A stretch of DNA of 7,683 bases, taken from positions 1 to 7,683 of the forward strand of contig JAIPGE010000065.1 in assembly GCA_021736285.1 (NCBI GenBank), written 5' to 3'. Shown here piece by piece: positions 1 to 6,388 of this stretch. This DNA comes from Candidatus Izemoplasma sp. Lineage in GTDB: Bacteria > Bacillota_I > Bacilli_A > Izemoplasmatales > Izemoplasmataceae. Position 1 is the stretch's first letter. Every line of letters starts with the position of its first letter. The notes under the pieces were generated by a model. The model saw only the letters and a list, made by a program, of their open reading frames with translations. It ran no database searches and was not told the origin of the DNA. The position numbers were made by a program, and so were the translations under genes.

Positions 1-2789
1 TTTAATGTTAGTGCGGTACCAATCGGTAACGTAACACCATTAATGCGCAATGAAGCATCGTTTGTTGTGCGTCCTAAATAATGACAATGTGTACTTGCTA
101 ATGGTATGTTACTTTCAACTAAAATAGCGCCATAGCGTTTGTCAAATAACGGTAGAACAGTGGAAACATTTACGCCAATTTGATTGCCAAATGATTGTTT
201 GATGAGACTTTCAGCAATCCCGCCAAACGTAATTGCACGCGCACTTAAAATATGTGATTGTTGTTGTGCTTTTCGGAGAGTATTGAAGTTCTGTTTAATG
301 ACACTAAAATCAGGTAGCTGGTTACTATCTTTTGGAAAATCAAAAAGATATAAGTGACTATTTGGTGCTTTAAATTCTGGAGAAATGATGTTTTTGATAT
401 CTTCAGTTGTCACCGCAAAACTAACCAGGGTTGGGGGAACATCTAAATCATGATAGGTGCCACTCATTGAATCTTTACCGCCAACAGCCGCTAAACCAAA
501 CTGTTTTAATGTTTCATAGGCACCAAGCAAAGCACTTAATGGTTTGCCCCATTTAACGGGATCATTGTTTAATCGTTCAAAGTATTCTTGGAACGTAAAA
601 CGGACACGTTGATAATCCCCACCGGTCGCAACAACTTTTGCTAAAGATTCTAAAACGGCATATGTGCTTGATAAATATGGATGTATCATTGCAAGATCAG
701 GGTCAAAGCCATACGCCATAATTGATACGGTTGATGTGTTCCCATGTTCAACTGGAATCTTATGAACGCTTGCTTGTGTTTTGGTTTTCATTGTTTTACC
801 ACCATACGGCGCAAGCACTGTTGTGCGTCCGATAGATGCATCAAAGAGTTCACTTAATCCTTGTATTGACGCTACATTCTTATGTTGTAACATAGAAAAT
901 AATTTGGCTTTTAATTCTTCACCTGGAAATGGTGGCTGTAATGATTGAGTCATGTTATAAGGTGTAATGGTAACATCTTGTTGTTGTCTAATTCCGGATG
1001 AATCTAAAAACGATCGTTTTAACTGACATATTATTTTATTGTTATAAACCATTGTTAATTCTGGTGTTTCAGTTACATCAGCAACATAAGCAACAGCTAT
1101 GTTTTCTTTTTTACAATAATAGCGGAAAGAACGGACATCTTTCTTATCTATCACAACAGCCATCCGTTCTTGTGATTCACTGATGGCAAGTTCTGTACCA
1201 TTCATACCGAAATACTTTGTGGGCAGTTTATTGAGATTGATTTTGATTCCAGGGGCTAACTCACCAATTGCGACACTGACACCACCCGCTCCAAAATCAT
1301 TCGCTTTCTTTATTTTTTGGCTCAGCTTTTTATGACGGAAGAGGCGTTGTAGTTTACGTTCTTCAGGTGCATTTCCCTTTTGGACTTCAGAGGATGCTTC
1401 GGTAATCGATGATTGATTATGCACTTTTGAAGAACCAGTTGCGCCACCAATACCATCCCGTCCTGTTGGACCACCAAGGACTAAAACCACATCACCAGGT
1501 TGTGGTGATTTTCGTTTTAGATGTGTTTGCTTGACGGCACCTAAGACAGCCCCAATTTCCATGCGTTTCGCTACGTACCCGTTATGAAATAATTCTTTAA
1601 CAAAGGTCGTGGGTAACCCAATTTGATTGCCATAAGAAGCATATCCTAATGCGGCTTTTTTGGAAATGACTCGTTGTGGAAGTTTTCCTTTTAGTGTATC
1701 TTCAATTGGCATTGTGATATCTCCAGCGCCGGTAATACGCATTGCTGCATAAACATAACTTCGACCACTTAAGGGATCTCTAATAGCACCACCAATACAT
1801 GTCGAAGCACCACCAAAAGGTTCTATTTCTGTAGGGTGATTATGGGTCTCGTTTTTAAACATTAAGTACCACTTTTCAACTGTATTATCCACAGTAACAT
1901 CAATTTCGATACTTGCTGCATTGACTTCTTCAGACAGTTCTAAATCATTAAGATTACCACGCTGCCGTTCATATTTGGCATTAATCGTTGCGATATCCAT
2001 TAAACTAATAAGCGACTTTGCATTTAATGCGTGTTTTGTTTTTAAATAATCCTTAAAACTATTTTCAATAACCATTGTTAATGGACTTTTTTCAAAGACA
2101 ACATCAGTAATCTCTGTTTCAAAGGTTGTGTGGCGACAGTGATCACTCCAATAGGTATCTAGAACCTGTATTTCTGTATCTGTTGGATTGCGTTTTTCAG
2201 ATTGAAAGTAACGTTGAATAAACTGAAAATCTTCAAAATTCATCGCTAAGTTTAAGTTGTTATATAATTGCTTTAATGATTCTGTATCGAAATTATTAAA
2301 GTGTTTATAGGTAATGATATCCTTTGGTGTATTCATTTTCGGTAATTGTAACACATTTAAATCTTTCTCTCGTGAATCAACAGGATTGATGAAATAGGCT
2401 TTTAATGAATTTAATTCTAAGTTTGTTAGTGATTCATCAAAGAAGTAGCCTTCTGCACTTGTAATTGTGACATTAGACGCAGGTTCAATTAATTTAACGC
2501 ATTGCATCGCTGAGTCAGCGCGTTGATCAAATTGGCCAGGTAAGGGCTCTACTACAATCTGATGTTTTGTTTTTGGAAGTGTGGGTAATAGGTTGTCTTT
2601 ATTCGCTTCGGCAAAGACATGTGTTTTTGCGATATCTAATAATGGGTTTGAAAAGTCAAAACAGTCATATATCATGATATATCGTAAACTTGTTAATTGG
2701 ATATTCAAGTTTTCAAAGATGTCGTTAATAATCGCTTGTGTTTCTGTTTGAAATCCGTACTTTCTTTCAATCATTAGCCGTATTTTCAT
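1..2789 (-). CDS. purL: Phosphoribosylformylglycinamidine synthase, large single-chain form (PurL), 3' end cut by window
   Basis: Converts FGAR, glutamine and ATP to FGAM in cytosolic de novo purine synthesis. The frame is open from ATG at 2789 to the window edge, giving 929 complete codons with no stop or frameshift. Visible motifs are PGQFDQRADSA (residues 84-94, N-terminal PurS-like part), WSDHCRHTT (214-222), ETHNHPT (314-320) followed by PFGGAST, GGPTGRDGIGG (439-449), ANDFGAGG (496-503) and GKDSMSG (771-777). These mark the two AIRS-like ATPase halves of the roughly 1200-1300-residue fused enzyme. The C-terminal glutamine amidotransferase domain, about 300 residues, should lie beyond position 1. 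The start is supported by GAGG at 2797-2800, 7 nt upstream, and by the ATGA overlap with the purK stop. Met6 is a weaker alternative start. A fused PurL differs from the separate PurS, PurQ and PurL of Bacillus. Confidence 0.96.
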   Translation of the reverse strand, partial: MKIRLMIERKYGFQTETQAIINDIFENLNIQLTSLRYIMIYDCFDFSNPLLDIAKTHVFAEANKDNLLPTLPKTKHQIVVEPLPGQFDQRADSAMQCVKLIEPASNVTITSAEGYFFDESLTNLELNSLKAYFINPVDSREKDLNVLQLPKMNTPKDIITYKHFNNFDTESLKQLYNNLNLAMNFEDFQFIQRYFQSEKRNPTDTEIQVLDTYWSDHCRHTTFETEITDVVFEKSPLTMVIENSFKDYLKTKHALNAKSLISLMDIATINAKYERQRGNLNDLELSEEVNAASIEIDVTVDNTVEKWYLMFKNETHNHPTEIEPFGGASTCIGGAIRDPLSGRSYVYAAMRITGAGDITMPIEDTLKGKLPQRVISKKAALGYASYGNQIGLPTTFVKELFHNGYVAKRMEIGAVLGAVKQTHLKRKSPQPGDVVLVLGGPTGRDGIGGATGSSKVHNQSSITEASSEVQKGNAPEERKLQRLFRHKKLSQKIKKANDFGAGGVSVAIGELAPGIKINLNKLPTKYFGMNGTELAISESQERMAVVIDKKDVRSFRYYCKKENIAVAYVADVTETPELTMVYNNKIICQLKRSFLDSSGIRQQQDVTITPYNMTQSLQPPFPGEELKAKLFSMLQHKNVASIQGLSELFDASIGRTTVLAPYGGKTMKTKTQASVHKIPVEHGNTSTVSIMAYGFDPDLAMIHPYLSSTYAVLESLAKVVATGGDYQRVRFTFQEYFERLNNDPVKWGKPLSALLGAYETLKQFGLAAVGGKDSMSGTYHDLDVPPTLVSFAVTTEDIKNIISPEFKAPNSHLYLFDFPKDSNQLPDFSVIKQNFNTLRKAQQQSHILSARAITFGGIAESLIKQSFGNQIGVNVSTVLPLFDKRYGAILVESNIPLASTHCHYLGRTTNDASLRINGVTLPIGTALTL

Positions 2790-3850
2790 TGAATTGCCTC
2801 AATTAGTTGTTGTGACTTTTGTTTTAGTAATGCGTCACTCGGATGACTTAAGGTAATATGGCCCATTTTACGATTAGGTCGATTTTCTGTTTTATGATAC
2901 ATGTGTAAATGGGCAAAAGAGATATCTTTAGCAAGTTCTTTTAAAGCGATGTCTTTCCCAAGAATATTAATCATTATTGTGGGTGCTTTTAAGGAAACAG
3001 GTAAAATGTCTTTGCCAGTTATCGCAAGAATATGATTTGTGAATTGCGATACGGAAGTACCTTCAATTGAAAAATGGCCGGAATTATGCGGTCTAGGTGC
3101 GAATTCATTGAATAAGACAATATTGTCTTTGACAAAAAATTCAACCCCGAGTGTTCCAACATAGTCTAATTTTGTTATAATTCTTGTGGCATAGTCAGTT
3201 GCTTTTTTAAGTACAACATTGGGTAGTTTTTGTGAGATATCTGATAGACTTAAAATACCATTGTCATGGGTGTTGATTGGAATAGGTTGGATTGCAATGA
3301 CACCTTTTTTGTCACGGGTAAGAACACAACTGATTTCATAATCAAAAGCAATCAATGATTCAACAATATAGTCTCTATCGAAAGTGAAATTTAGCGAATT
3401 TAACTCATCTTTGGATTTGATGTAAAACTGACCTTTGCCATCATATCCACCAGTCGCGGTTTTAATCACACAAGGATATTTGATTGGCGTAGTATGGATG
3501 TATTGCTTAAATCTAGGTGTTGGGATTTCTAATGTTTGTGCAAATGTTTTTTCAATTAAGCGATGGCGGCTCACTTGAAGTGCTTTCGCTTTTTGCGGAA
3601 TCATTGTTTGATAGGTTTCAATTAACTTTAAATCAACGTTTTCAAATTCATAAGTAATCACATCACATTTGTCTGCAAGTGTTTTAAAAGATTGGGTATT
3701 ATTATAATCACCAATTACCATCTCATCAGCATAGTAACTCGTTGAACATGTTTTATTAGGGTCCAAGCAAATAACATAATGACCAAGTTCTTGAGCTGCT
3801 TGTGTCATCATCATGCCTAGTTGTCCACCCCCGACAATGCCAATTTTCAT
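2786..3850 (-). CDS. purK: N5-carboxyaminoimidazole ribonucleotide synthase (PurK)
   Basis: ATP-dependent carboxylation of AIR with bicarbonate to N5-CAIR, the substrate of PurE. The 354 residues match the family's usual length. Order of motifs: GIVGGGQLG (4-12, N-terminal PreATP-grasp nucleotide-fold glycine loop), YEFENV (67-72), TATGGYDGKGQ (131-141, ATP-grasp loop), NEFAPRPHNSGH (248-259, the PurK metal/AIR-site signature) and YHKTENRPNRKMGH (318-331, C-terminal domain). ATG at 3848-3850 overlaps the purE TGA by 4 bp (ATGA). Only a weak GGA (3861-3863) lies about 10 nt upstream, so translation is probably coupled to purE. Its own TGA overlaps the purL start in the same way. It belongs to the purE-purK-purL operon and shares the guanine riboswitch upstream of purE. 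Confidence 0.97.
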   Translation of the reverse strand: MKIGIVGGGQLGMMMTQAAQELGHYVICLDPNKTCSTSYYADEMVIGDYNNTQSFKTLADKCDVITYEFENVDLKLIETYQTMIPQKAKALQVSRHRLIEKTFAQTLEIPTPRFKQYIHTTPIKYPCVIKTATGGYDGKGQFYIKSKDELNSLNFTFDRDYIVESLIAFDYEISCVLTRDKKGVIAIQPIPINTHDNGILSLSDISQKLPNVVLKKATDYATRIITKLDYVGTLGVEFFVKDNIVLFNEFAPRPHNSGHFSIEGTSVSQFTNHILAITGKDILPVSLKAPTIMINILGKDIALKELAKDISFAHLHMYHKTENRPNRKMGHITLSHPSDALLKQKSQQLIEAIQ

Positions 3851-4326
3851 ATAACTAATTTCCGATTGTCTAGGACATCACTGGTTTGTTTTTGGCGATA
3901 ATCATCTAATTTTTGTGCAATCTCTTGATCATTTAAAGCCAAAATAGAAGCGGCCATTAATGCAGCATTTTTCGCACCATTAATTGCCATCGTAGCAACC
4001 GGAATACCAGGTGGCATTTGGACGATCGATAACATTGAATCTATACCACTTAACTTTGAAGTTTTAATCGGTACACCAATGACTGGTAGTGGTGTTAAAG
4101 AAGCTATCATACCGGGTAGGTGTGCCGCTCCACCTGCGCCAGCAATAATGATGTGTCGGCCCATTACTTTGGCTTGTTTGGCAAACTCATATAAGTGGTC
4201 TGGGGTCCGATGGGCACTGACAACATCTCGGGCGTATTCGATTCCGAGAGATTCTAATATTAAACAGGCATCTTTCATAATTGGCCAGTCTGATGTTGAT
4301 CCCATAACGATACTAATTTTTTTCAT
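3847..4326 (-). CDS. purE: N5-carboxyaminoimidazole ribonucleotide mutase, class I PurE
   Basis: Rearranges N5-CAIR to CAIR, following PurK in purine synthesis. The protein has 159 residues from the start chosen here, normal for bacterial class I PurE. Motifs are GSTSDW (9-14, phosphate/nucleotide loop), SAHRTP (37-42, with the conserved active-site His39) and AGAGGAAHLPGM (62-73). A partner purK next door agrees with the class I (mutase) assignment rather than the class II AIR carboxylase. The start at 4326 is fixed by a strong AAGGAGG 5 nt upstream. An in-frame ATG at 4389 would add 21 residues but lies in the riboswitch expression platform and has no homology to PurE. The gene ends in TGA overlapping the purK ATG. 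Expression is probably switched off by guanine through the upstream riboswitch. Confidence 0.97.
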   Translation of the reverse strand: MKKISIVMGSTSDWPIMKDACLILESLGIEYARDVVSAHRTPDHLYEFAKQAKVMGRHIIIAGAGGAAHLPGMIASLTPLPVIGVPIKTSKLSGIDSMLSIVQMPPGIPVATMAINGAKNAALMAASILALNDQEIAQKLDDYRQKQTSDVLDNRKLVI

Positions 4327-4331
4327 AACTT

Positions 4332-4338
4332 CCTCCTT
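4332..4338 (-). promoter_or_regulatory. purE ribosome binding site (AAGGAGG)
   Basis: A near-perfect Shine-Dalgarno sequence, AAGGAGG on the minus strand, lies 5 nt before the ATG at 4326. It decides the purE start against the longer in-frame ATG at 4389. It directly follows the U-rich tail of the leader terminator, so the terminator does not sequester it; control here looks transcriptional. Confidence 0.9.
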
Positions 4339-4380
4339 AAAAATGACAAAATGAGATTTTTCACAAAGAAAAATCTCATT
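4339..4380 (-). terminator. Riboswitch-controlled intrinsic terminator in the purE leader
   Basis: On the minus strand a perfect 13-bp stem (arm AATGAGATTTTTC at 4380-4368, complementary arm at 4362-4350) closes a 5-nt loop. The U-rich tail TTGTCATTTTT (4349-4339) follows. The U tract is broken by GTCA, so the terminator may be leaky. The 5' arm and loop are also used by the alternative hairpin at 4362-4406. When guanine is bound and P1 is formed, the terminator is predicted to form and to stop transcription between guaB and purE. Confidence 0.85.
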
Positions 4381-4406
4381 GAGTTTCAATGATATATTTC
4401 TTCGCG
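4362..4406 (-). promoter_or_regulatory. Predicted anti-terminator hairpin of the purE riboswitch
   Basis: Minus-strand bases 4406-4386 can pair with 4382-4362 around an AAC loop (4385-4383). Nineteen of 21 positions pair (two GU); only 4393/4375 and 4396/4372 mismatch. The inner part is TCATTGA/TCAATGA. The outer part uses the 3' strand of aptamer helix P1 (4401-4406), and the partner strand is the 5' arm and loop of the terminator. This hairpin therefore excludes both P1 and the terminator, as expected for a ligand-OFF switch. Pairing was worked out by hand without energy calculation. Confidence 0.75.
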
Positions 4407-4467
4407 TAGTCCTAAATTTACGGTCTAGGGTAGAGACATGTTTCCTTATTAAACAATTATACGCAAA
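4401..4467 (-). promoter_or_regulatory. Guanine-class purine riboswitch aptamer upstream of purE
   Basis: A three-way junction matching the xpt-type purine aptamer. P1 is TTTGCGTA (4467-4460) with TACGCGAA (4408-4401), 8 bp with one GU. P2 is TGTTT/AAACA (4455-4451, 4443-4439) with loop AATAAGG. The junction J2/3 reads GTCTCTACC. P3 is capped by the canonical loop CCGTAAA. The loop GG and CC can form the conserved L2-L3 kissing pairs. The specificity base equivalent to C74 is C (4409 on this strand), predicting guanine/hypoxanthine rather than adenine. Differences from xpt are U48C and U36A, both at tolerant positions. The aptamer begins 2 nt after the guaB stop, and no convincing promoter was found just before it. 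Confidence 0.95.
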
Positions 4468-4469
4468 TA

Positions 4470-5939
4470 TTATTTAGAATAATTTGGTGCTTCATGGGTG
4501 ATGTTTACATCATGGGGATGAGATTCAGTTAATCCAGCATTCGTAATTTTAACAAACTTTGTATCTTTCATTAAACTGGCAATGTCTTTTGTACCACAGT
4601 ATCCCATACCAGAACGGAGTCCACCACAGAGTTGATAAATTGTATCGGCAACTTCACCCTTATATGGCACACGACCTTCAATGCCTTCTGGGACAAGTTT
4701 TTTAGCTTCACCACTACCTTTTTGAAAGTAGCGATCACTTGATCCACGTTTCATGGCAGCGAGAGATCCCATGCCGACATATGTTTTAAAACGACGGCCA
4801 TTAAAGACGATTTCTTCACCAGGTGATTCCTTTGTACCTGCGAGAAGAGACCCTAGCATAACGGTGTTGGCTCCGGCTGCGATGGCTTTTACAATATCGC
4901 CACTGTATTTAATCCCACCATCACCAACCACACAAATATCAGTATCACTTAAGAAGTGACTCACATTATTAATGGCCGTAATTTGTGGCACACCAACACC
5001 TGCGACAACACGGGTTGTACAGATGGAACCTGGTCCGACACCAACTTTGATGGCGTTTGCGCCAGCATCGACAAGTGCTTTGGCACCTTCAGCAGTGACG
5101 ACATTACCGGCCACGATATCTAAAGATGGAAATGTATTGCGAATCATTTTTACAGTACTTATGACGCCTTCAGAATGGCCATGGGCACTATCAACAGTAA
5201 TTACATCAACACCGGATTGAACAAGTGCTTCAACACGTTTTAATGTATCATCACGAACACCAACAGCAGCACCACAACGTAATCGCCCACTATCATCTTT
5301 TGATGCATTTGGATAATTGGCAACATTGTCAATATCTTTAATGGTGATTAAACCACTTAGTTTAAAATCATTGTCAACAATCGGTAATTTTTCAATTCGA
5401 TTTTCGAGTAAAATCGTTTTTGCTTTTTCTAGATCAGTTCCAATTGGGGCAGTGATTAAATTTTCTTTGGTCATAATCTTTGATACTTTTGTATCATCAA
5501 GTTTACGGTACCGTAAGTCACGATTGGTAATGATTCCGATTAATGTTCGATCTGGTTCAATAACAGGCAACCCACTGATTTTATACTTTGACATAATCTC
5601 TTCAGCTTCATAGAGAGTGCTGTCTTTGGTTAATGTAATCGGATGTAAAATCATTCCACTTTGTGAGCGTTTGACATAATCTACTTGTTTCGCTTGATCA
5701 CTAATTGGCATATTCTTATGAATAAAACCAATCCCCCCTTGTCTTGCCATCGCAATCGCAAGTTTAGCTTCTGTGACTGTATCCATAGCCGCAGATAAAA
5801 TCGGGATGTTAAGGGTGATATTTTTAGTCAATTTCGTTTGTAATGATACTTCATTAGGCGTCACTTCGGATGCATTTGGGATACATAATACATCATCAAA
5901 GGTAAGTCCTTCTTGTGTTAATTTTCCATTTAAATTCAT
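4470..5939 (-). CDS. guaB: Inosine-5'-monophosphate dehydrogenase (IMPDH)
   Basis: Oxidises IMP to XMP with NAD+, the committed and rate-limiting step to GMP; a cytosolic enzyme, tetrameric in the family. The 489 residues match full-length bacterial IMPDH. The N-terminal barrel part has GLTFDDVL (11-18). Two CBS domains follow at about 97-145 and 155-205, inserted in the TIM barrel, the usual site of adenine/guanine nucleotide regulation. Next come VDSAHGHS (249-256), GNVVTAEGAKAL (278-289), GPGSICTTR (302-310, catalytic Cys307), VGDGGIKYSGD (338-348), SDRYF (401-405, the Arg-Tyr dyad of the mobile flap) and EGIEGRVPYKG (418-428). The ATG at 5939 is preceded by GGAGG (5947-5951) with 7-nt spacing. 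Transcription is probably controlled by the guanine riboswitch just upstream, giving end-product feedback at the RNA level. Confidence 0.98.
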   Translation of the reverse strand: MNLNGKLTQEGLTFDDVLCIPNASEVTPNEVSLQTKLTKNITLNIPILSAAMDTVTEAKLAIAMARQGGIGFIHKNMPISDQAKQVDYVKRSQSGMILHPITLTKDSTLYEAEEIMSKYKISGLPVIEPDRTLIGIITNRDLRYRKLDDTKVSKIMTKENLITAPIGTDLEKAKTILLENRIEKLPIVDNDFKLSGLITIKDIDNVANYPNASKDDSGRLRCGAAVGVRDDTLKRVEALVQSGVDVITVDSAHGHSEGVISTVKMIRNTFPSLDIVAGNVVTAEGAKALVDAGANAIKVGVGPGSICTTRVVAGVGVPQITAINNVSHFLSDTDICVVGDGGIKYSGDIVKAIAAGANTVMLGSLLAGTKESPGEEIVFNGRRFKTYVGMGSLAAMKRGSSDRYFQKGSGEAKKLVPEGIEGRVPYKGEVADTIYQLCGGLRSGMGYCGTKDIASLMKDTKFVKITNAGLTESHPHDVNITHEAPNYSK

Positions 5940-5954
5940 ATGATCTCCTCCAAT

Positions 5955-5998
5955 TAAAAATGGGTTTCTCCGTATTTAGTACATACAAAGAAACCCAT
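5955..5998 (-). terminator. Riboswitch-controlled intrinsic terminator in the guaB leader
   Basis: On the minus strand a 16-bp stem (ATGGGTTTCTTTGTAT at 5998-5983 with ATACGGAGAAACCCAT at 5975-5960, two GU pairs) closes a 7-nt loop and runs into a short U tract. It is stronger and has a better U tail than the purE leader terminator, and shares no obvious sequence with it. It ends just before the guaB ribosome binding site. Confidence 0.9.
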
Positions 5999-6024
5999 AA
6001 CATTGTCATAGATCTTTTGCACGT
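5981..6024 (-). promoter_or_regulatory. Predicted anti-terminator of the guaB riboswitch
   Basis: Minus-strand ACGTGCAAAAGA (6024-6013) can pair with TCTTTGTATGT (5991-5981) as 11 bp with one bulged A and two GU pairs. The first strand includes the 3' side of aptamer helix P1; the second is part of the terminator 5' arm and loop. P1 plus terminator is thus exclusive with this pairing, consistent with guanine turning guaB off. Paired by eye only. Confidence 0.65.
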
Positions 6025-6083
6025 AGTCCTAAATTTACGGTCTAGGGTAGAAACTGTTTTCCATATTAAAACGATTATACGTG
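6020..6083 (-). promoter_or_regulatory. Guanine-class purine riboswitch aptamer upstream of guaB
   Basis: A near-canonical aptamer. P1 is CACGTA/TACGTG (6083-6078, 6025-6020). J1/2 is TAATC after the P1 TA. P2 is GTTTT/AAAAC (6072-6068, 6060-6056) with loop AATATGG. J2/3 is GTTTCTACC, and P3 is capped by CCGTAAA. The base equivalent to C74 is C, predicting guanine/hypoxanthine binding. The stretch 6051-6022 is identical over 30 nt to 4434-4405 of the purE aptamer. P1 differs between the copies with a compensatory change (A-T here, G-C there, five pairs from the junction), which supports the helix. Confidence 0.96.
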
Positions 6084-6095
6084 TTTTGATAATTT

Positions 6096-6124
6096 ATTCT
6101 AACAAAATAAAACATTCTTGACAA
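6096..6124 (-). promoter_or_regulatory. Sigma-A-like promoter of the guaB-purEKL operon
   Basis: On the minus strand, -35 TTGTCA (6124-6119) and -10 TAGAAT (6101-6096) are each 5 of 6 to consensus, with an ideal 17-bp spacer. A TGT directly before the -10 makes an extended -10. Transcription should start near 6090, only about 7 nt before riboswitch helix P1. This placement strongly supports both calls. Confidence 0.8.
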
Positions 6125-6365
6125 CAGCATTCTCCAAAAAAACAAAAGTTTTAAAATGTAAGTGTTTTCACAAAAAGAAATTTTCAATAGTGAAACATAT
6201 AATAAGAATGACTTAACGATGTTGTGTGAAAAAACTAAGCACATAAAATTGAAGAGTGCCTTTGGCAACCACATATAGTGGAGTTAAAAATAATAATTGT
6301 ATTTGTCTTTTGTTCGGCTATAAGTGCATCTAACTTTTTTTTTAATAATAACTAAAAAGTATAAT
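6125..6365. other. AT-rich intergenic stretch without a recognised gene; possible short structured RNA
   Basis: No convincing protein gene is seen on either strand. On the plus strand there are a TATAAT at 6198-6203 without a good -35, adjacent small hairpins TGCC-TTT-GGCA and CCAC-ATATA-GTGG (about 6257-6281), a possible TGTGTG/CACATA stem before them, a TTAAC/GTTAA pairing that could close this part, and a T9 run at 6335-6343. This could be a roughly 130-nt plus-strand RNA, but the T run has no clear hairpin just before it. It matches no RNA family I recognise. It may equally be plain spacer between the upstream terminator and the guaB promoter. Confidence 0.3.
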
Positions 6366-6388
6366 AAAAAGGTTCAAAGAACCTTTTT
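6355..6388 (-). terminator. Intrinsic terminator of the GGDEF/HD-GYP gene, possibly bidirectional
   Basis: A perfect 10-bp stem, AAAAAGGTTC with GAACCTTTTT, around a 3-nt loop occupies 6366-6388, and the minus-strand tail continues as ATTATACTTTTT. The gene's TAA stop (6389-6387) runs into the stem's first arm. Because the arms are A5/T5, the hairpin also carries a U5 end on the plus strand, so it could stop transcripts from either side. Confidence 0.88.

Noticed and set aside
998..1183. Plus-strand 61-codon ORF
   Set aside because: It lies fully antisense within well-conserved purL codons.
4079..4354. Plus-strand 91-codon ORF
   Set aside because: It is antisense to purE and crosses its leader terminator; a shadow of purE.
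4401..4467. Adenine-specific riboswitch
   Set aside because: The base equivalent to position 74 is C, not U, in both aptamers, which fits guanine/hypoxanthine.
4470..4540. A separate purE promoter in the guaB 3' end
   Set aside because: AT-rich -10-like hexamers exist, but none has a reasonable -35 at 16-18 bp.
4753..5613. Three plus-strand ORFs of 68, 82 and 98 codons
   Set aside because: They are antisense to guaB, whose frame carries all IMPDH motifs.
5915..6121. Plus-strand 68-codon ORF
   Set aside because: It is antisense to the guaB start, terminator and riboswitch; no coding signs.
6035..6274. Minus-strand 79-codon ORF
   Set aside because: It spans the guaB promoter and most of the riboswitch aptamer, has low-complexity hydrophobic content and no recognisable family.
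6219..6278. Plus-strand 19-codon ORF (MLCEKTKHIK...)
   Set aside because: There is no ribosome binding site upstream and no family match; it is expected by chance in spacer DNA.
6240..6285. SAM (S-box) riboswitch suggested by the GGCAACC motif
   Set aside because: The other conserved S-box segments and the closing helix are missing.
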